Of a DNA stretch of 48,788 nt, positions 41,939 through 48,788 are shown in pieces (the first letter of the stretch is position 1; the number at the start of each line of letters is the position of its first letter). The position numbers and the translations under genes are program-made. Under the pieces are notes generated by a model, which was not told the origin of the DNA, ran no database searches, and was given only the letters and a program-made list of their open reading frames with translations. Source of the DNA: an uncultured Christensenellaceae bacterium (GTDB lineage Bacteria > Bacillota > Clostridia > Christensenellales > Pumilibacteraceae); NCBI GenBank assembly GCA_910586925.1, contig CAJUKG010000013.1, positions 1-48,788 of the forward strand, in the 5' to 3' direction.

Positions 41939-42625
41939 CTACAAATCTATCGGCACCGCCCTATTCGACACTTGATCGCACGAAGTCAAGTAGTATTTGA
42001 TACCGTCCTTGACGAAAAGGCGTTTACCGTAACAGTTTTTGCCGTGGAGATGCCCGTACACTACCGCGTCGACGGCGTATTTTTTGAAAAGTTCGGTGAC
42101 GGGATTCGGCTCGAATCGCACATTGAACGGCGGATAATGCAGCATGAACACGACTTTATCGGCGTCGGTACGGATCTTTTGCATTGCGGCGAGCGACATT
42201 TCGATGCGTATAAGCTCGCGCGCGTACAGGCGTTTTCCGTCCTCCGATTTATCGTCCACGCTCCACCCGCGACTGCCGCAAATTATTACGTCGCCGAATC
42301 GCATGCAGTCGTTCTGAATGGCGAAAACATTTTGCGGGAGCACGCCGCGCACGGCGGAAATGCTTTTCCACCAATAATCGTGATTGCCGCGCGTGATCAC
42401 CTTTTTACCCGGGAACTTGCCTATGTACTCGAGATCGGCGACCGCACCTTTAAGATCCATCGCCCAGCTCAAATCTCCCGCAAGCAAAATCAAATCGTCG
42501 CTGCCCGCGCCTTCGAGCGAAGAAGCGATATCGTCGAGATAGTTGTCCCATACCGCGCCGAAAATATCCATCGGCTTGGGATTGTTTATTGATAAATGCA
42601 AATCGGAAATCGCGAAAATTTTCAT
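41939..42625 (-). CDS. Calcineurin-like metallophosphoesterase
   Basis: A 228-residue phosphoesterase with a complete dinuclear metal site: ISDLHLS (D8, H10), LLAGDLSWAMD near 50, TRGNHDYWW near 80, MLHYPPF near 162 and YGHLHGKN near 191. The substrate is not predictable; proteins of this small cytoplasmic group are annotated as general phosphohydrolases. AAAGGT five bases before the ATG at 42625 sets the start. It is monocistronic from a perfect promoter and lies before mraZ, separated by 190 bases with the MraZ-box promoter. Confidence 0.9.
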   Translation of the reverse strand: MKIFAISDLHLSINNPKPMDIFGAVWDNYLDDIASSLEGAGSDDLILLAGDLSWAMDLKGAVADLEYIGKFPGKKVITRGNHDYWWKSISAVRGVLPQNVFAIQNDCMRFGDVIICGSRGWSVDDKSEDGKRLYARELIRIEMSLAAMQKIRTDADKVVFMLHYPPFNVRFEPNPVTELFKKYAVDAVVYGHLHGKNCYGKRLFVKDGIKYYLTSCDQVSNRAVPIDL

Positions 42626-42675
42626 TGTGGACCTTTACGTTACGTCGCTTAAACCGCGAAACATGACCGTATGTA

Positions 42676-42704
42676 ATTATACCACGCCCGCAACGCAATG
42701 TCAA
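42676..42704 (-). promoter_or_regulatory. Perfect sigma-70-type promoter of the metallophosphoesterase
   Basis: TTGACA (704-699), a 17-base spacer, TATAAT (681-676), with TGG directly before the -10 box (extended -10). Confidence 0.85.
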
Positions 42705-42753
42705 TCTTCCCGCTTCGTTTCGATATAAATTTCGCGATATTTTTCCCGATTCT

Positions 42754-43335
42754 TTATTCGTCGCCGCTTCGAGGAAATATCCGCCCCGCAATACCCGGAC
42801 ACACACAGCCCGTGCACGGCGGATAACTGCAGTATCCGTATGTGGGAACGAGAATATCGACGGGCGCGGTGACTTTTATAAGCTGTAACAGACAGCCCGT
42901 GACCGTCACGACATTGCCTCCGACTATCGCGCCGCTCGCGACGACGTTATACGTCTGCACTTCGATCGAATACGGCACTATCGCCTCGCCGCGCGGCAAC
43001 CGTAAAAGCACGTCTTTATGCTCGCGATAAAACGCCGCTACGGTATGACACACCCCGTCCAGCTCGTAAGTGACGGCAAACTTCGTCACAACGTCGCCGC
43101 ACACCCTGCTGCAACCGTCGTTACCGGTGACAACGGTGTAACCGTCAAACTCGCTGCTTACCGCCCGCGCCGTCACGAAATTCGCGTTTTGCGGAATCTG
43201 CTCGTTTGTTACGAGAGTGAGCGTGATATTGTCGTCGTTGAACGCGCAACCGTCGAAAACGCGCTTGGTTTCTATGACCGCTCGACAACACAACCCTTCG
43301 ATGTAATTTCCGCCGCAACCTGCTTTAATCGCCAT
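42754..43335 (-). CDS. Cysteine-rich protein of unknown function (193 aa)
   Basis: Not recognised. It has no signal peptide or membrane segment. Cys are frequent: GCGGNYIEGLCCRAV at the start, FDGCAFND, NDGCSRVCGD, and YGYCSYPPCTGCVCPG near the end. The middle consists of beta strands (ITLTLVTNEQIP, VVTKFAVTYELDG, VLLRLPRGEAIVPYSIEVQ). The cross-linkable Cys and beta content recall clostridial spore-coat or exosporium proteins, but this is a guess from composition. GGAGGT five bases before the ATG at 43335 makes the gene real. A TATAAT-like element lies just upstream without a clear -35, which would fit an alternative sigma factor. It stands alone between engB and the phosphoesterase. Confidence 0.75.
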   Translation of the reverse strand: MAIKAGCGGNYIEGLCCRAVIETKRVFDGCAFNDDNITLTLVTNEQIPQNANFVTARAVSSEFDGYTVVTGNDGCSRVCGDVVTKFAVTYELDGVCHTVAAFYREHKDVLLRLPRGEAIVPYSIEVQTYNVVASGAIVGGNVVTVTGCLLQLIKVTAPVDILVPTYGYCSYPPCTGCVCPGIAGRIFPRSGDE

Positions 43336-43516
43336 ACCCGACCTCCGTCATGCAATTATATATGACGAAAAGAACGAGGACGTGAGAAAATAATCTAAAG
43401 GGCACGGCGATCGGAACGTCGCACAAGAAACAAAAAGCACCCCGTTATTTCGACGGAATGCAAAGCTGTGGACGCAGTCCGATGCGTCCCGCATAATAAA
43501 ATCATTAAATCAACCG

Positions 43517-43557
43517 CAATTATTAATTATTAATTGTTAATTATTAATTGTTGATTA
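43517..43557 (-). repeat. AT-rich dispersed repeat, copy 3
   Basis: ACAATTAATAATTAAC-type units on the minus strand, overlapping the last codons and stop of engB (protein end IINN). Same orientation and same position relative to a stop codon as copy 1. Confidence 0.7.
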
Positions 43558-44131
43558 TTTCTTCTATTCTACTTAACAGTTTATCTTTGCCGTCGCCGCT
43601 CTGTCCGCTCGTCACGATGAGATTATCGCGGGCAAGCCCGAGCGAAGCGGAAATTTTCATCAACGCGTTGCCCGCCTGTGCGCGGCTCAACTTGTCCGAT
43701 TTGGTGAGTACTACCGTGAACGGCAGTCCGAGGTCGCGCAAGTAATTTATAAGCACTTTATCGAGGTCGGACGGATCGCGGCGAATATCCATCAAGCACA
43801 ACACCTGCGCGATATTTTCCGTTTCGCGAAAATACCCGTCGGTGCGCTCGCTCCATTCGTCGGCTTGCGATTTTTGCGCTTTATGAAAGCCGTATCCCGG
43901 CAGATCGACGAAATAGAATTTTTGCACATCGGACGTCACTTCGAATATGTTTATGAGCCGAGTCCTGCCCGGGGTCTGCGACGTTTTGCAAAGCCGCGCG
44001 CCCATCAGTTTGTTCAGAAGCGTCGATTTCCCGCAGTTGGATCTTCCTGCAACGCAAATCTGCGGCGAGAACTCACTCGCCGCAGACGGCTCGACACAGC
44101 TTTTTACGAATTTTGCAGACTTTACGATCAT
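43544..44131 (-). CDS. engB: Ribosome-biogenesis GTPase YsxC/EngB
   Basis: A 195-residue GTPase needed for late 50S subunit assembly. Motifs: G1 GRSNCGKST near residue 29, G2 within KTSQTPGRTRLIN, G3 DLPGYGFHK near 74, G4 LTKSDK near 142, and a G5-like VTSGQSGDG near 172. The length is as expected. Its ATG overlaps the lon stop by four bases (ATGA), an arrangement also seen in Bacillus, where lonA and ysxC are adjacent. Expression therefore depends on the lon promoter. The last residues are encoded by the dispersed repeat, though the frame is otherwise normal. Confidence 0.96.
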   Translation of the reverse strand: MIVKSAKFVKSCVEPSAASEFSPQICVAGRSNCGKSTLLNKLMGARLCKTSQTPGRTRLINIFEVTSDVQKFYFVDLPGYGFHKAQKSQADEWSERTDGYFRETENIAQVLCLMDIRRDPSDLDKVLINYLRDLGLPFTVVLTKSDKLSRAQAGNALMKISASLGLARDNLIVTSGQSGDGKDKLLSRIEEIINN

Positions 44132-46482
44132 ACGAGCACGGTTGAGAAAACTTTATCTATGGTATCTACGGTGATAATTTCGAGCGCGGACTTCACTTCG
44201 TCGGGCACTTCCGCCAAATCTTTCTCGTTGTCGCGCGGAATGATAAGCCGCTTACAGCCCGCGCGGAACGCGGCGAGCGATTTTTCTTTCAGTCCGCCTA
44301 TAGCGAGCACTTTGCCGCGCAAAGTAACTTCGCCCGTCATAGCGACGTCGTGCGCCACCTTGCGCCCCGAAAATGCCGACATCAACGCGGTCGCAATGGT
44401 TATGCCCGCGCTCGGTCCGTCTTTGGGCGTCGCTCCTTCGGGAAAATGCAGGTGCACGTCGTTTTCGGTGAACGCCTTTTCGTCCACGCCGTACTCCGCC
44501 GCACGCGACCGCACGAGCGACAGCGCGGCAAGACACGATTCTTTCATTACGTCGCCGAGGCTGCCGGTGAGCCGAAGCTCGCCTTTCCCGCCCGATATGA
44601 TCGCCGCTTCGATAGACAGCGTTACGCCGCCGACACTCGTCCAGGCAAGTCCCGTCGCCGCACCGACCTCGTCGAGATTGCCGAGCGATTTCTCGGTATA
44701 TTTCGCAGGTCCGAGATACTCGGGCAAATCCTTTTTCGACACTTTGATGCTCGTCGGCATTTCGTCTTGCTCGACTGCTTTAAGCGCGAGTTTGCGCATT
44801 ACGGTGGAGATCTCGCGTTCGAGATTGCGCACGCCGCTCTCGCGGGTATAGTCGGATATGATGCGCATGACGACCGCATCGCTCATATCCACTTTCACAG
44901 ACGACAGACCGTTCGCCTCGATCGCTTTCGGCTTGAGATAACGCTTCGCTATCTGCAATTTTTCCTCGTACGTATACCCCGACAGCTCGATCACTTCCAA
45001 GCGGTCGAGAAGCGCGGCGGGAAGCGGGTCGAGCGAGTTCGCGGTGGTCACGAACATTACGCGACTCAAGTCGAACGGCATATCGAGATAGTTGTCTTTG
45101 AAGTTATAGTTCTGATTGGGGTCGAGCACCTCGAGCAGCGCGGACGCGGGATCGCCGTGAATATCCGCCGTCATTTTGTCTATCTCGTCGAGCAAGAATA
45201 CGGGGTTATTCACTTTCGCCTGCCGAATACCGTTTATTATCCGACCGGGCATGGCGGCGACGTACGTTCTGCGGTGTCCGCGGATCTCCGCCTCGTCATG
45301 CACGCCGCCGAGCGACATGGTGACGAGTTCTTTGCCCGCGGCGCGCGCGATCGACCGCACTATCGACGTTTTGCCGACGCCCGGAGGTCCGACAAAGCAC
45401 AGCACGGGAGCTTTGAGATTTTTGGTCAGTTTGAACACAGCGAGATACTCGAGTATGCGGTCCTTCACTTTCTCGAGTCCGTAATGGTCTTCGGCAAGCA
45501 CTTTTCGCGCACGGTCGAGCGCGATGTCGTCCTCGGTGCTGTTGCTCCAAGGCAGTTCGAGCACAAGCTCTATATATGCGCGCGCGACGTTCGCCTCGGG
45601 CGAAGACGACGACATCTTCTCGAGCCGGGAAATTTCTTTGTTTACTTTGTCGTAGGCGTACTCGGGCATACTGCTCTTAAGCGCGTCCAGCTTTTGCCTG
45701 AACTCGTCGATCTCGCTCGCGTCCTCGCCTATTTCTTCCTTGAGCGCGCGTATCTGCTCGCGCACGTAATATTCCTTTTGATTCTTGTCTATGTTTTGCC
45801 GCACTTTGGCGGTAATGCGCTTTTCGAGTGCGCGTATCTCCGTTTCGCGCGTGAGTGCCGCGAGTATAAGCTCGTACTGCTCGGAGAGCGACCGCGTCTG
45901 CAATATGTTCTGCTTGTCGCTGTCGGTGGAGAAAATATAACTTGCCACAGTTGAAACGAACCGCTCGCCGTCGTCTACCGAAAGCGAACTCAATACGTCG
46001 CCCGGCATCTTCGTGTCGATCCGCCGATACTCGCGGAACTGCTCGTCCAACCGACGCTTGACCGCCTCGAAATAAACGGGATCGTCGCGCTCGTATTCGT
46101 ATTCCTTGAGCGTCACTTCGAAGTACGGGTTGAGCGACACATAACTGTCTATCTGCATGCGCCGACCCGCAATGAACACGACGCGCATTGCGTCGCCGGG
46201 CAGACGTTGCACCTGCTTGATAGTCGCGATCACGCCGACGCGGTAAATATCCTGCGGCGCGGGATTGACCATGCTCGCCCGCTTCTGCGCGACCAAAAAC
46301 ACGCTCTCGCCCGACTCGACGGCTTGAGTTATTGCGGTGTACGATTTATCCCGCACAAGGTCGAAATGCACCGCTTGACCGGGGAAAACAACCTTGCCGC
46401 GAAACGCTATCATTTTGTACGTTTTGGCAGTCTGTTGCAACACCTGCGATTCTTCGATATTGTAAAAATCTTTGTTTTCCAT
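44128..46482 (-). CDS. lon: ATP-dependent protease Lon
   Basis: A 784-residue AAA+ serine protease that degrades misfolded and regulatory proteins in the cytoplasm. The N-terminal substrate domain (about 15-205) begins IAFRGKVVFPGQAVHFD; a coiled-coil linker follows. The ATPase has Walker A GPPGVGKTS near 363 and Walker B VFLLDEIDKM. The protease has the catalytic pair S691 (KDGPSAGIT) and K734 (GGLKEK), spaced 43 residues as in E. coli. The full family length is present. Start: ATG at 46482; no ribosome site precedes it, and the -10 box ends only 11 bases upstream. It is co-transcribed with engB. Confidence 0.97.
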   Translation of the reverse strand: MENKDFYNIEESQVLQQTAKTYKMIAFRGKVVFPGQAVHFDLVRDKSYTAITQAVESGESVFLVAQKRASMVNPAPQDIYRVGVIATIKQVQRLPGDAMRVVFIAGRRMQIDSYVSLNPYFEVTLKEYEYERDDPVYFEAVKRRLDEQFREYRRIDTKMPGDVLSSLSVDDGERFVSTVASYIFSTDSDKQNILQTRSLSEQYELILAALTRETEIRALEKRITAKVRQNIDKNQKEYYVREQIRALKEEIGEDASEIDEFRQKLDALKSSMPEYAYDKVNKEISRLEKMSSSSPEANVARAYIELVLELPWSNSTEDDIALDRARKVLAEDHYGLEKVKDRILEYLAVFKLTKNLKAPVLCFVGPPGVGKTSIVRSIARAAGKELVTMSLGGVHDEAEIRGHRRTYVAAMPGRIINGIRQAKVNNPVFLLDEIDKMTADIHGDPASALLEVLDPNQNYNFKDNYLDMPFDLSRVMFVTTANSLDPLPAALLDRLEVIELSGYTYEEKLQIAKRYLKPKAIEANGLSSVKVDMSDAVVMRIISDYTRESGVRNLEREISTVMRKLALKAVEQDEMPTSIKVSKKDLPEYLGPAKYTEKSLGNLDEVGAATGLAWTSVGGVTLSIEAAIISGGKGELRLTGSLGDVMKESCLAALSLVRSRAAEYGVDEKAFTENDVHLHFPEGATPKDGPSAGITIATALMSAFSGRKVAHDVAMTGEVTLRGKVLAIGGLKEKSLAAFRAGCKRLIIPRDNEKDLAEVPDEVKSALEIITVDTIDKVFSTVLV

Positions 46483-46493
46483 GATTACGTAAT

Positions 46494-46522
46494 ATTATAT
46501 CACTTTTTCCGCCAAATTACAA
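46494..46522 (-). promoter_or_regulatory. lon promoter with very short leader
   Basis: TTGTAA (522-517), a 17-base spacer, TATAAT (499-494), with TGA before the -10 box (extended -10). Transcription should begin about four to five bases before the ATG. No HrcA/CtsR-type heat-shock operator is visible. Confidence 0.65.
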
Positions 46523-46547
46523 CTGTTTTGAGAGCGTCGCGCGACGA

Positions 46548-47261
46548 TTAGTTTTTGTCGAAATTTACTATGTGATCGAGCAGTTCGTCGAACCCGCCGC
46601 GCGGATAGTTTTCGATTGATCTTTCCTGCTTGTTTATAATGTGTTCGGGCATGAGAAACACGTTCATGCCTATGTCCGCCGCGGGCATATCGTCGCCGAC
46701 GTCGTTACCCACCATAAGACATTCCGACGCGTTTACGCCTATCGTACGCGCTATTTCGGCATAGTAGCCCGCCGTCGGCTTGCAGTAATGCGAATTTTCG
46801 TACGTCGTTACTAGGTCGAAATCGGCTATATCGACGCCCGTCCAGCTCGTGCGCGCTCTGTACGCTTCGAACGGAAAAACGGGATTGGTCGCAAGCACGA
46901 CTTTATACCCGTCGCGTTTCAGCCGCTTGATGATTTCGTTCGCGCGAGGATTCGCTCCGCACTGCGCTTTGAGCGAATGGAACTCGTTCTTGTAAAACCC
47001 GTCGAAGATCGGCATGTCGGCATAGACTTTATCGCCGAAAACGGACGAGAACGCGCGCCAGAACATATCGGCGTTTATCGCTTCGCCGTCATTATTGAGC
47101 ATGGCGTCCAGACCTTTCCACATCGCTTTTCCGAAAAGTTTGCGGTCGTAGCCGTGCGGCGCGAGAACGTCGCCGAGCAGGTTGAAATACGCCGCAGTGA
47201 ACTCGTCGGCGTCCATAGGCAACAGTGTGCCGTCCAAATCGAAAAGTATTGCTTTCAACAT
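46548..47261 (-). CDS. HAD-family phosphatase
   Basis: A 237-residue haloacid-dehalogenase-type hydrolase, phosphoglycolate-phosphatase-like. Motif I is FDLDGTLLP (nucleophile D8, acid D10), motif II VVLATNPVF near 128, motif III Lys in YCKPTAGYY near 167, and motif IV MVGNDVGDDMPAA near 190. A helical cap lies between motifs I and II. The substrate is unknown. GGAG eight bases before the ATG at 47261 sets the start; upstream codons in the same frame overlap rlmD and lack family character. The gap to rlmD is 50 bases, and the two are probably co-transcribed. Confidence 0.9.
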   Translation of the reverse strand: MLKAILFDLDGTLLPMDADEFTAAYFNLLGDVLAPHGYDRKLFGKAMWKGLDAMLNNDGEAINADMFWRAFSSVFGDKVYADMPIFDGFYKNEFHSLKAQCGANPRANEIIKRLKRDGYKVVLATNPVFPFEAYRARTSWTGVDIADFDLVTTYENSHYCKPTAGYYAEIARTIGVNASECLMVGNDVGDDMPAADIGMNVFLMPEHIINKQERSIENYPRGGFDELLDHIVNFDKN

Positions 47262-47311
47262 AATATATACTCCGTAGGAATTATTTTTTTGTTGTTTATT
47301 GCGCACGAATG

Positions 47312-48625
47312 TTATTTGTTTCGCACGAAACACGCGAGCGTTTCGGCGTGGTGAGTGCGCGGGAACATATCGTACAGCGCGACGTGCTCGAGCGTGTACC
47401 CGTCGAGCATCGCTATATCGCGACACATGGTCGCATGATTGCAGGATATGTACACGATGCGTTCGGGGCGCATGTCGGCAATCGCGCGCATGACCGCCGT
47501 TCCGCACCCCTTTCGCGGCGGGTCGATGAGTACGTCCGCGCCCGCGCATCTATCGCAAAGCCCCGACACGACGTCCTCGACGTTGCCGCAGATATTCTTT
47601 ATGACCGACGAATTGCCGTTCAGCTCGGCGGTACGGTCGGCGTCCTCTACCGCTTGCGGCACACACTCGACGGCGATCACCTTTTCGCAACGCCGCGCGG
47701 CGAGATTGCTCGTTATGCCGATACCGCTGTACAGATCGACGAGGGTTTTGCCGCGAAGGAACGACATCGCCGCGGTGTACAGCGCGTCGCGAATACCGTC
47801 GTTCACCTGCAAAAACGCGAGCGGCGACAGCTCCGCTTTAACGCCGAGCACGTTGAGCGGAAGTCTTTCGTTCCCGCGAATAAGCCGTACCGAATCGCCG
47901 AGTATAACGTTGTTGCGCCGAGTGTTCGGGCATATGAAGAAATCGACGTATTCGGGAAAAAGCGCGCCGAGTTCGCTCTCCCACCGTTCGCATCTGTCGC
48001 TGTTTATAACGAGCGTGGCGGAAAGTCGCCCGCCCTGCTCGCGCAGTACGAGATGACGAAGCAGTCCGTTTTCACCGTCGTACACGGGAAGATTACGAGA
48101 AAATGCGAATTCGCAGACTATATCCGCAACCTCTTTCATGCGCGGCGTCGCGAACTCGCACAAAACCTGTTCGACGACGTGCGTGCCCTGACGGTACAGC
48201 CCGAGAACGGGCTTGCCCGCCGCGACTCCGAACGGCATGGACAGCTTGTTGCGAACGCCCGCCGTCGCTTCGCATTTGACGAACTCTATGTCGTCGCGAA
48301 CGATGCCAGCGATTTTCCGCAGATTATTGCGCAGTTCGGAAACGAGAGCTTTTTCCCGATACTCGTTCGTGACGTGCCCGAGATCGCACCCGCCGCACTT
48401 AAAGTAATGCGGGCACGACGGCGCGACGCGATCGGGCGACGGCGAAAGGACTTTGACGACCGAACCTGCGGCATAATTCTTTTTGACGAGTTTGACGACT
48501 ACGCGCACCCGCTCGCCGCAAAGAGTGTACGGCACGAAAAGAACTTTGCCGTCAAGCCGCGCAACGCCCTCGCCGTTCATACCGCTCGAAATAATATCCA
48601 CGTCGTAAGTCCGATTAACGTTCAT
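47312..48625 (-). CDS. rlmD: 23S rRNA (uracil-5-)-methyltransferase RlmD/RlmCD type
   Basis: A 437-residue RNA methyltransferase of the TrmA/RumA family, using S-adenosylmethionine to form m5U in 23S rRNA. The N-terminal TRAM domain (1-60) is followed by the 4Fe-4S cluster ligands C71, C77, C80 and C156. The methyltransferase fold holds LVDLYSGIGITSN near 295 and DVLIDPPRKG near 365. The catalytic Cys is C395 in YISCNHATM, followed by the C-terminal DMFPRTHHAE signature. In Firmicutes one such enzyme often modifies both U747 and U1939, so RlmCD is possible. The ATG at 48625 lies nine bases after a perfect -10 box and has no ribosome site. Confidence 0.93.
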   Translation of the reverse strand: MNVNRTYDVDIISSGMNGEGVARLDGKVLFVPYTLCGERVRVVVKLVKKNYAAGSVVKVLSPSPDRVAPSCPHYFKCGGCDLGHVTNEYREKALVSELRNNLRKIAGIVRDDIEFVKCEATAGVRNKLSMPFGVAAGKPVLGLYRQGTHVVEQVLCEFATPRMKEVADIVCEFAFSRNLPVYDGENGLLRHLVLREQGGRLSATLVINSDRCERWESELGALFPEYVDFFICPNTRRNNVILGDSVRLIRGNERLPLNVLGVKAELSPLAFLQVNDGIRDALYTAAMSFLRGKTLVDLYSGIGITSNLAARRCEKVIAVECVPQAVEDADRTAELNGNSSVIKNICGNVEDVVSGLCDRCAGADVLIDPPRKGCGTAVMRAIADMRPERIVYISCNHATMCRDIAMLDGYTLEHVALYDMFPRTHHAETLACFVRNK

Positions 48626-48634
48626 AGCCGAATT

Positions 48635-48663
48635 ATTATACTACACATTTTCCATTTTGTCAA
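48635..48663 (-). promoter_or_regulatory. Perfect promoter of rlmD, leader near zero
   Basis: TTGACA (663-658), a 17-base spacer, TATAAT (640-635), all positions consensus. The start codon at 48625 follows nine bases after the -10 box, so a leader of about three bases is predicted. Confidence 0.85.
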
Positions 48664-48671
48664 TAAAACAG

Positions 48672-48700
48672 TTGACAAACGCCTCACGTCGTGATAAACT
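48672..48700 (+). promoter_or_regulatory. Promoter of tRNA-Ala
   Basis: TTGACA (672-677), a 17-base spacer, TAAACT (695-700). The predicted start is about six bases before the tRNA. It is back to back with the rlmD promoter, with eight bases between the two -35 boxes. Confidence 0.65.
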
Positions 48701-48712
48701 AATAAAGCCTTT

Positions 48713-48788
48713 GGGGGTATAGCTCAGTTGGTAGAGCGCTTGAATGGCATTCAAGAGGTCAGCGGTTCGAACCCGCTTATCTCCACCA
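48713..48788 (+). tRNA. tRNA-Ala (anticodon GGC)
   Basis: A complete 76-base cloverleaf ending in an encoded CCA at the window edge. The acceptor stem is GGGGGTA with TATCTCC and contains the G3:U70 wobble pair that identifies alanine tRNAs. The anticodon stem is CTTGA/TCAAG with loop ATGGCAT (GGC at 48746-48748). The T loop reads GGTTCGAACCC. It reads GCC and GCU codons. More tRNA genes may follow outside the window. Confidence 0.97.

Noticed and set aside
43510..43560. AT-rich repeat as part of a replication origin
   Set aside because: No DnaA-box cluster or dnaA/dnaN genes are near, and the same element recurs at two other intergenic sites.

Overview
The window looks like the chromosome of an uncultured Gram-positive anaerobe of the Clostridia, possibly Christensenellales-like. 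This rests on a mraZ-led division and cell-wall (dcw) cluster with a PASTA-bearing SpoVD/FtsI-type penicillin-binding protein, a MurE with the meso-diaminopimelate DNPR motif, an AgrC-like sensor paired with a LytTR regulator, AGGAGG-type ribosome sites and TTGACA/TATAAT promoters. The taxon is inference; no rRNA is present. Nearly every gene lies on the minus strand. The clear plus-strand genes are a short-chain dehydrogenase (716-1489) and tRNA-Ala at the right edge.

Layout from the right, in the direction of transcription: rlmD and a HAD phosphatase; lon-engB; a cysteine-rich protein of unknown role; a metallophosphoesterase; then mraZ-rsmH-ftsL-like, closed by a terminator. Next comes about 8.7 kb unrelated to division: a LytTR regulator and its sensor kinase, a large modular lipoprotein, and a membrane-anchored permuted GH3 glycosidase. 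This block ends in a terminator nearly identical to the one after ftsL. The dcw cluster then resumes as PBP-murE-mraY-murD-ftsW. murF and murG are absent here. Two polytopic membrane proteins follow.

The left half is dominated by a three-gene set of giant proteins (1911, 1738 and 2500 residues) downstream of a perfect consensus promoter. The first has an extracellular RCC1-like propeller, one membrane segment and a Lys-rich cytoplasmic tail. The second has an outside beta-rich part, one membrane segment, a long coiled coil with an 11-residue repeat array and an Arg-Pro-Gly-Ala tail. The third is a cytoplasmic coiled coil with an extremely acidic start and two AT-hook-like RGRKP motifs near its end. 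I infer a trans-envelope scaffold that could link the cell surface to the interior and perhaps to DNA. I know of no described equivalent.

Two long G tracts stand out. An 11-G run inside the modular lipoprotein gene puts it out of frame, and 12 or 9 G would restore one reading frame of about 1030 codons. A 9-G run fills the spacer of an otherwise consensus promoter of the gene at the left edge. Both look like slippage-type phase-variation switches. Several genes (membrane protein at 23583, rlmD, lon, and possibly the dehydrogenase) have a -10 box almost touching the start codon and no ribosome site, which suggests leaderless mRNAs. A short AT-rich dispersed repeat occurs at three places, twice overlapping a stop codon.
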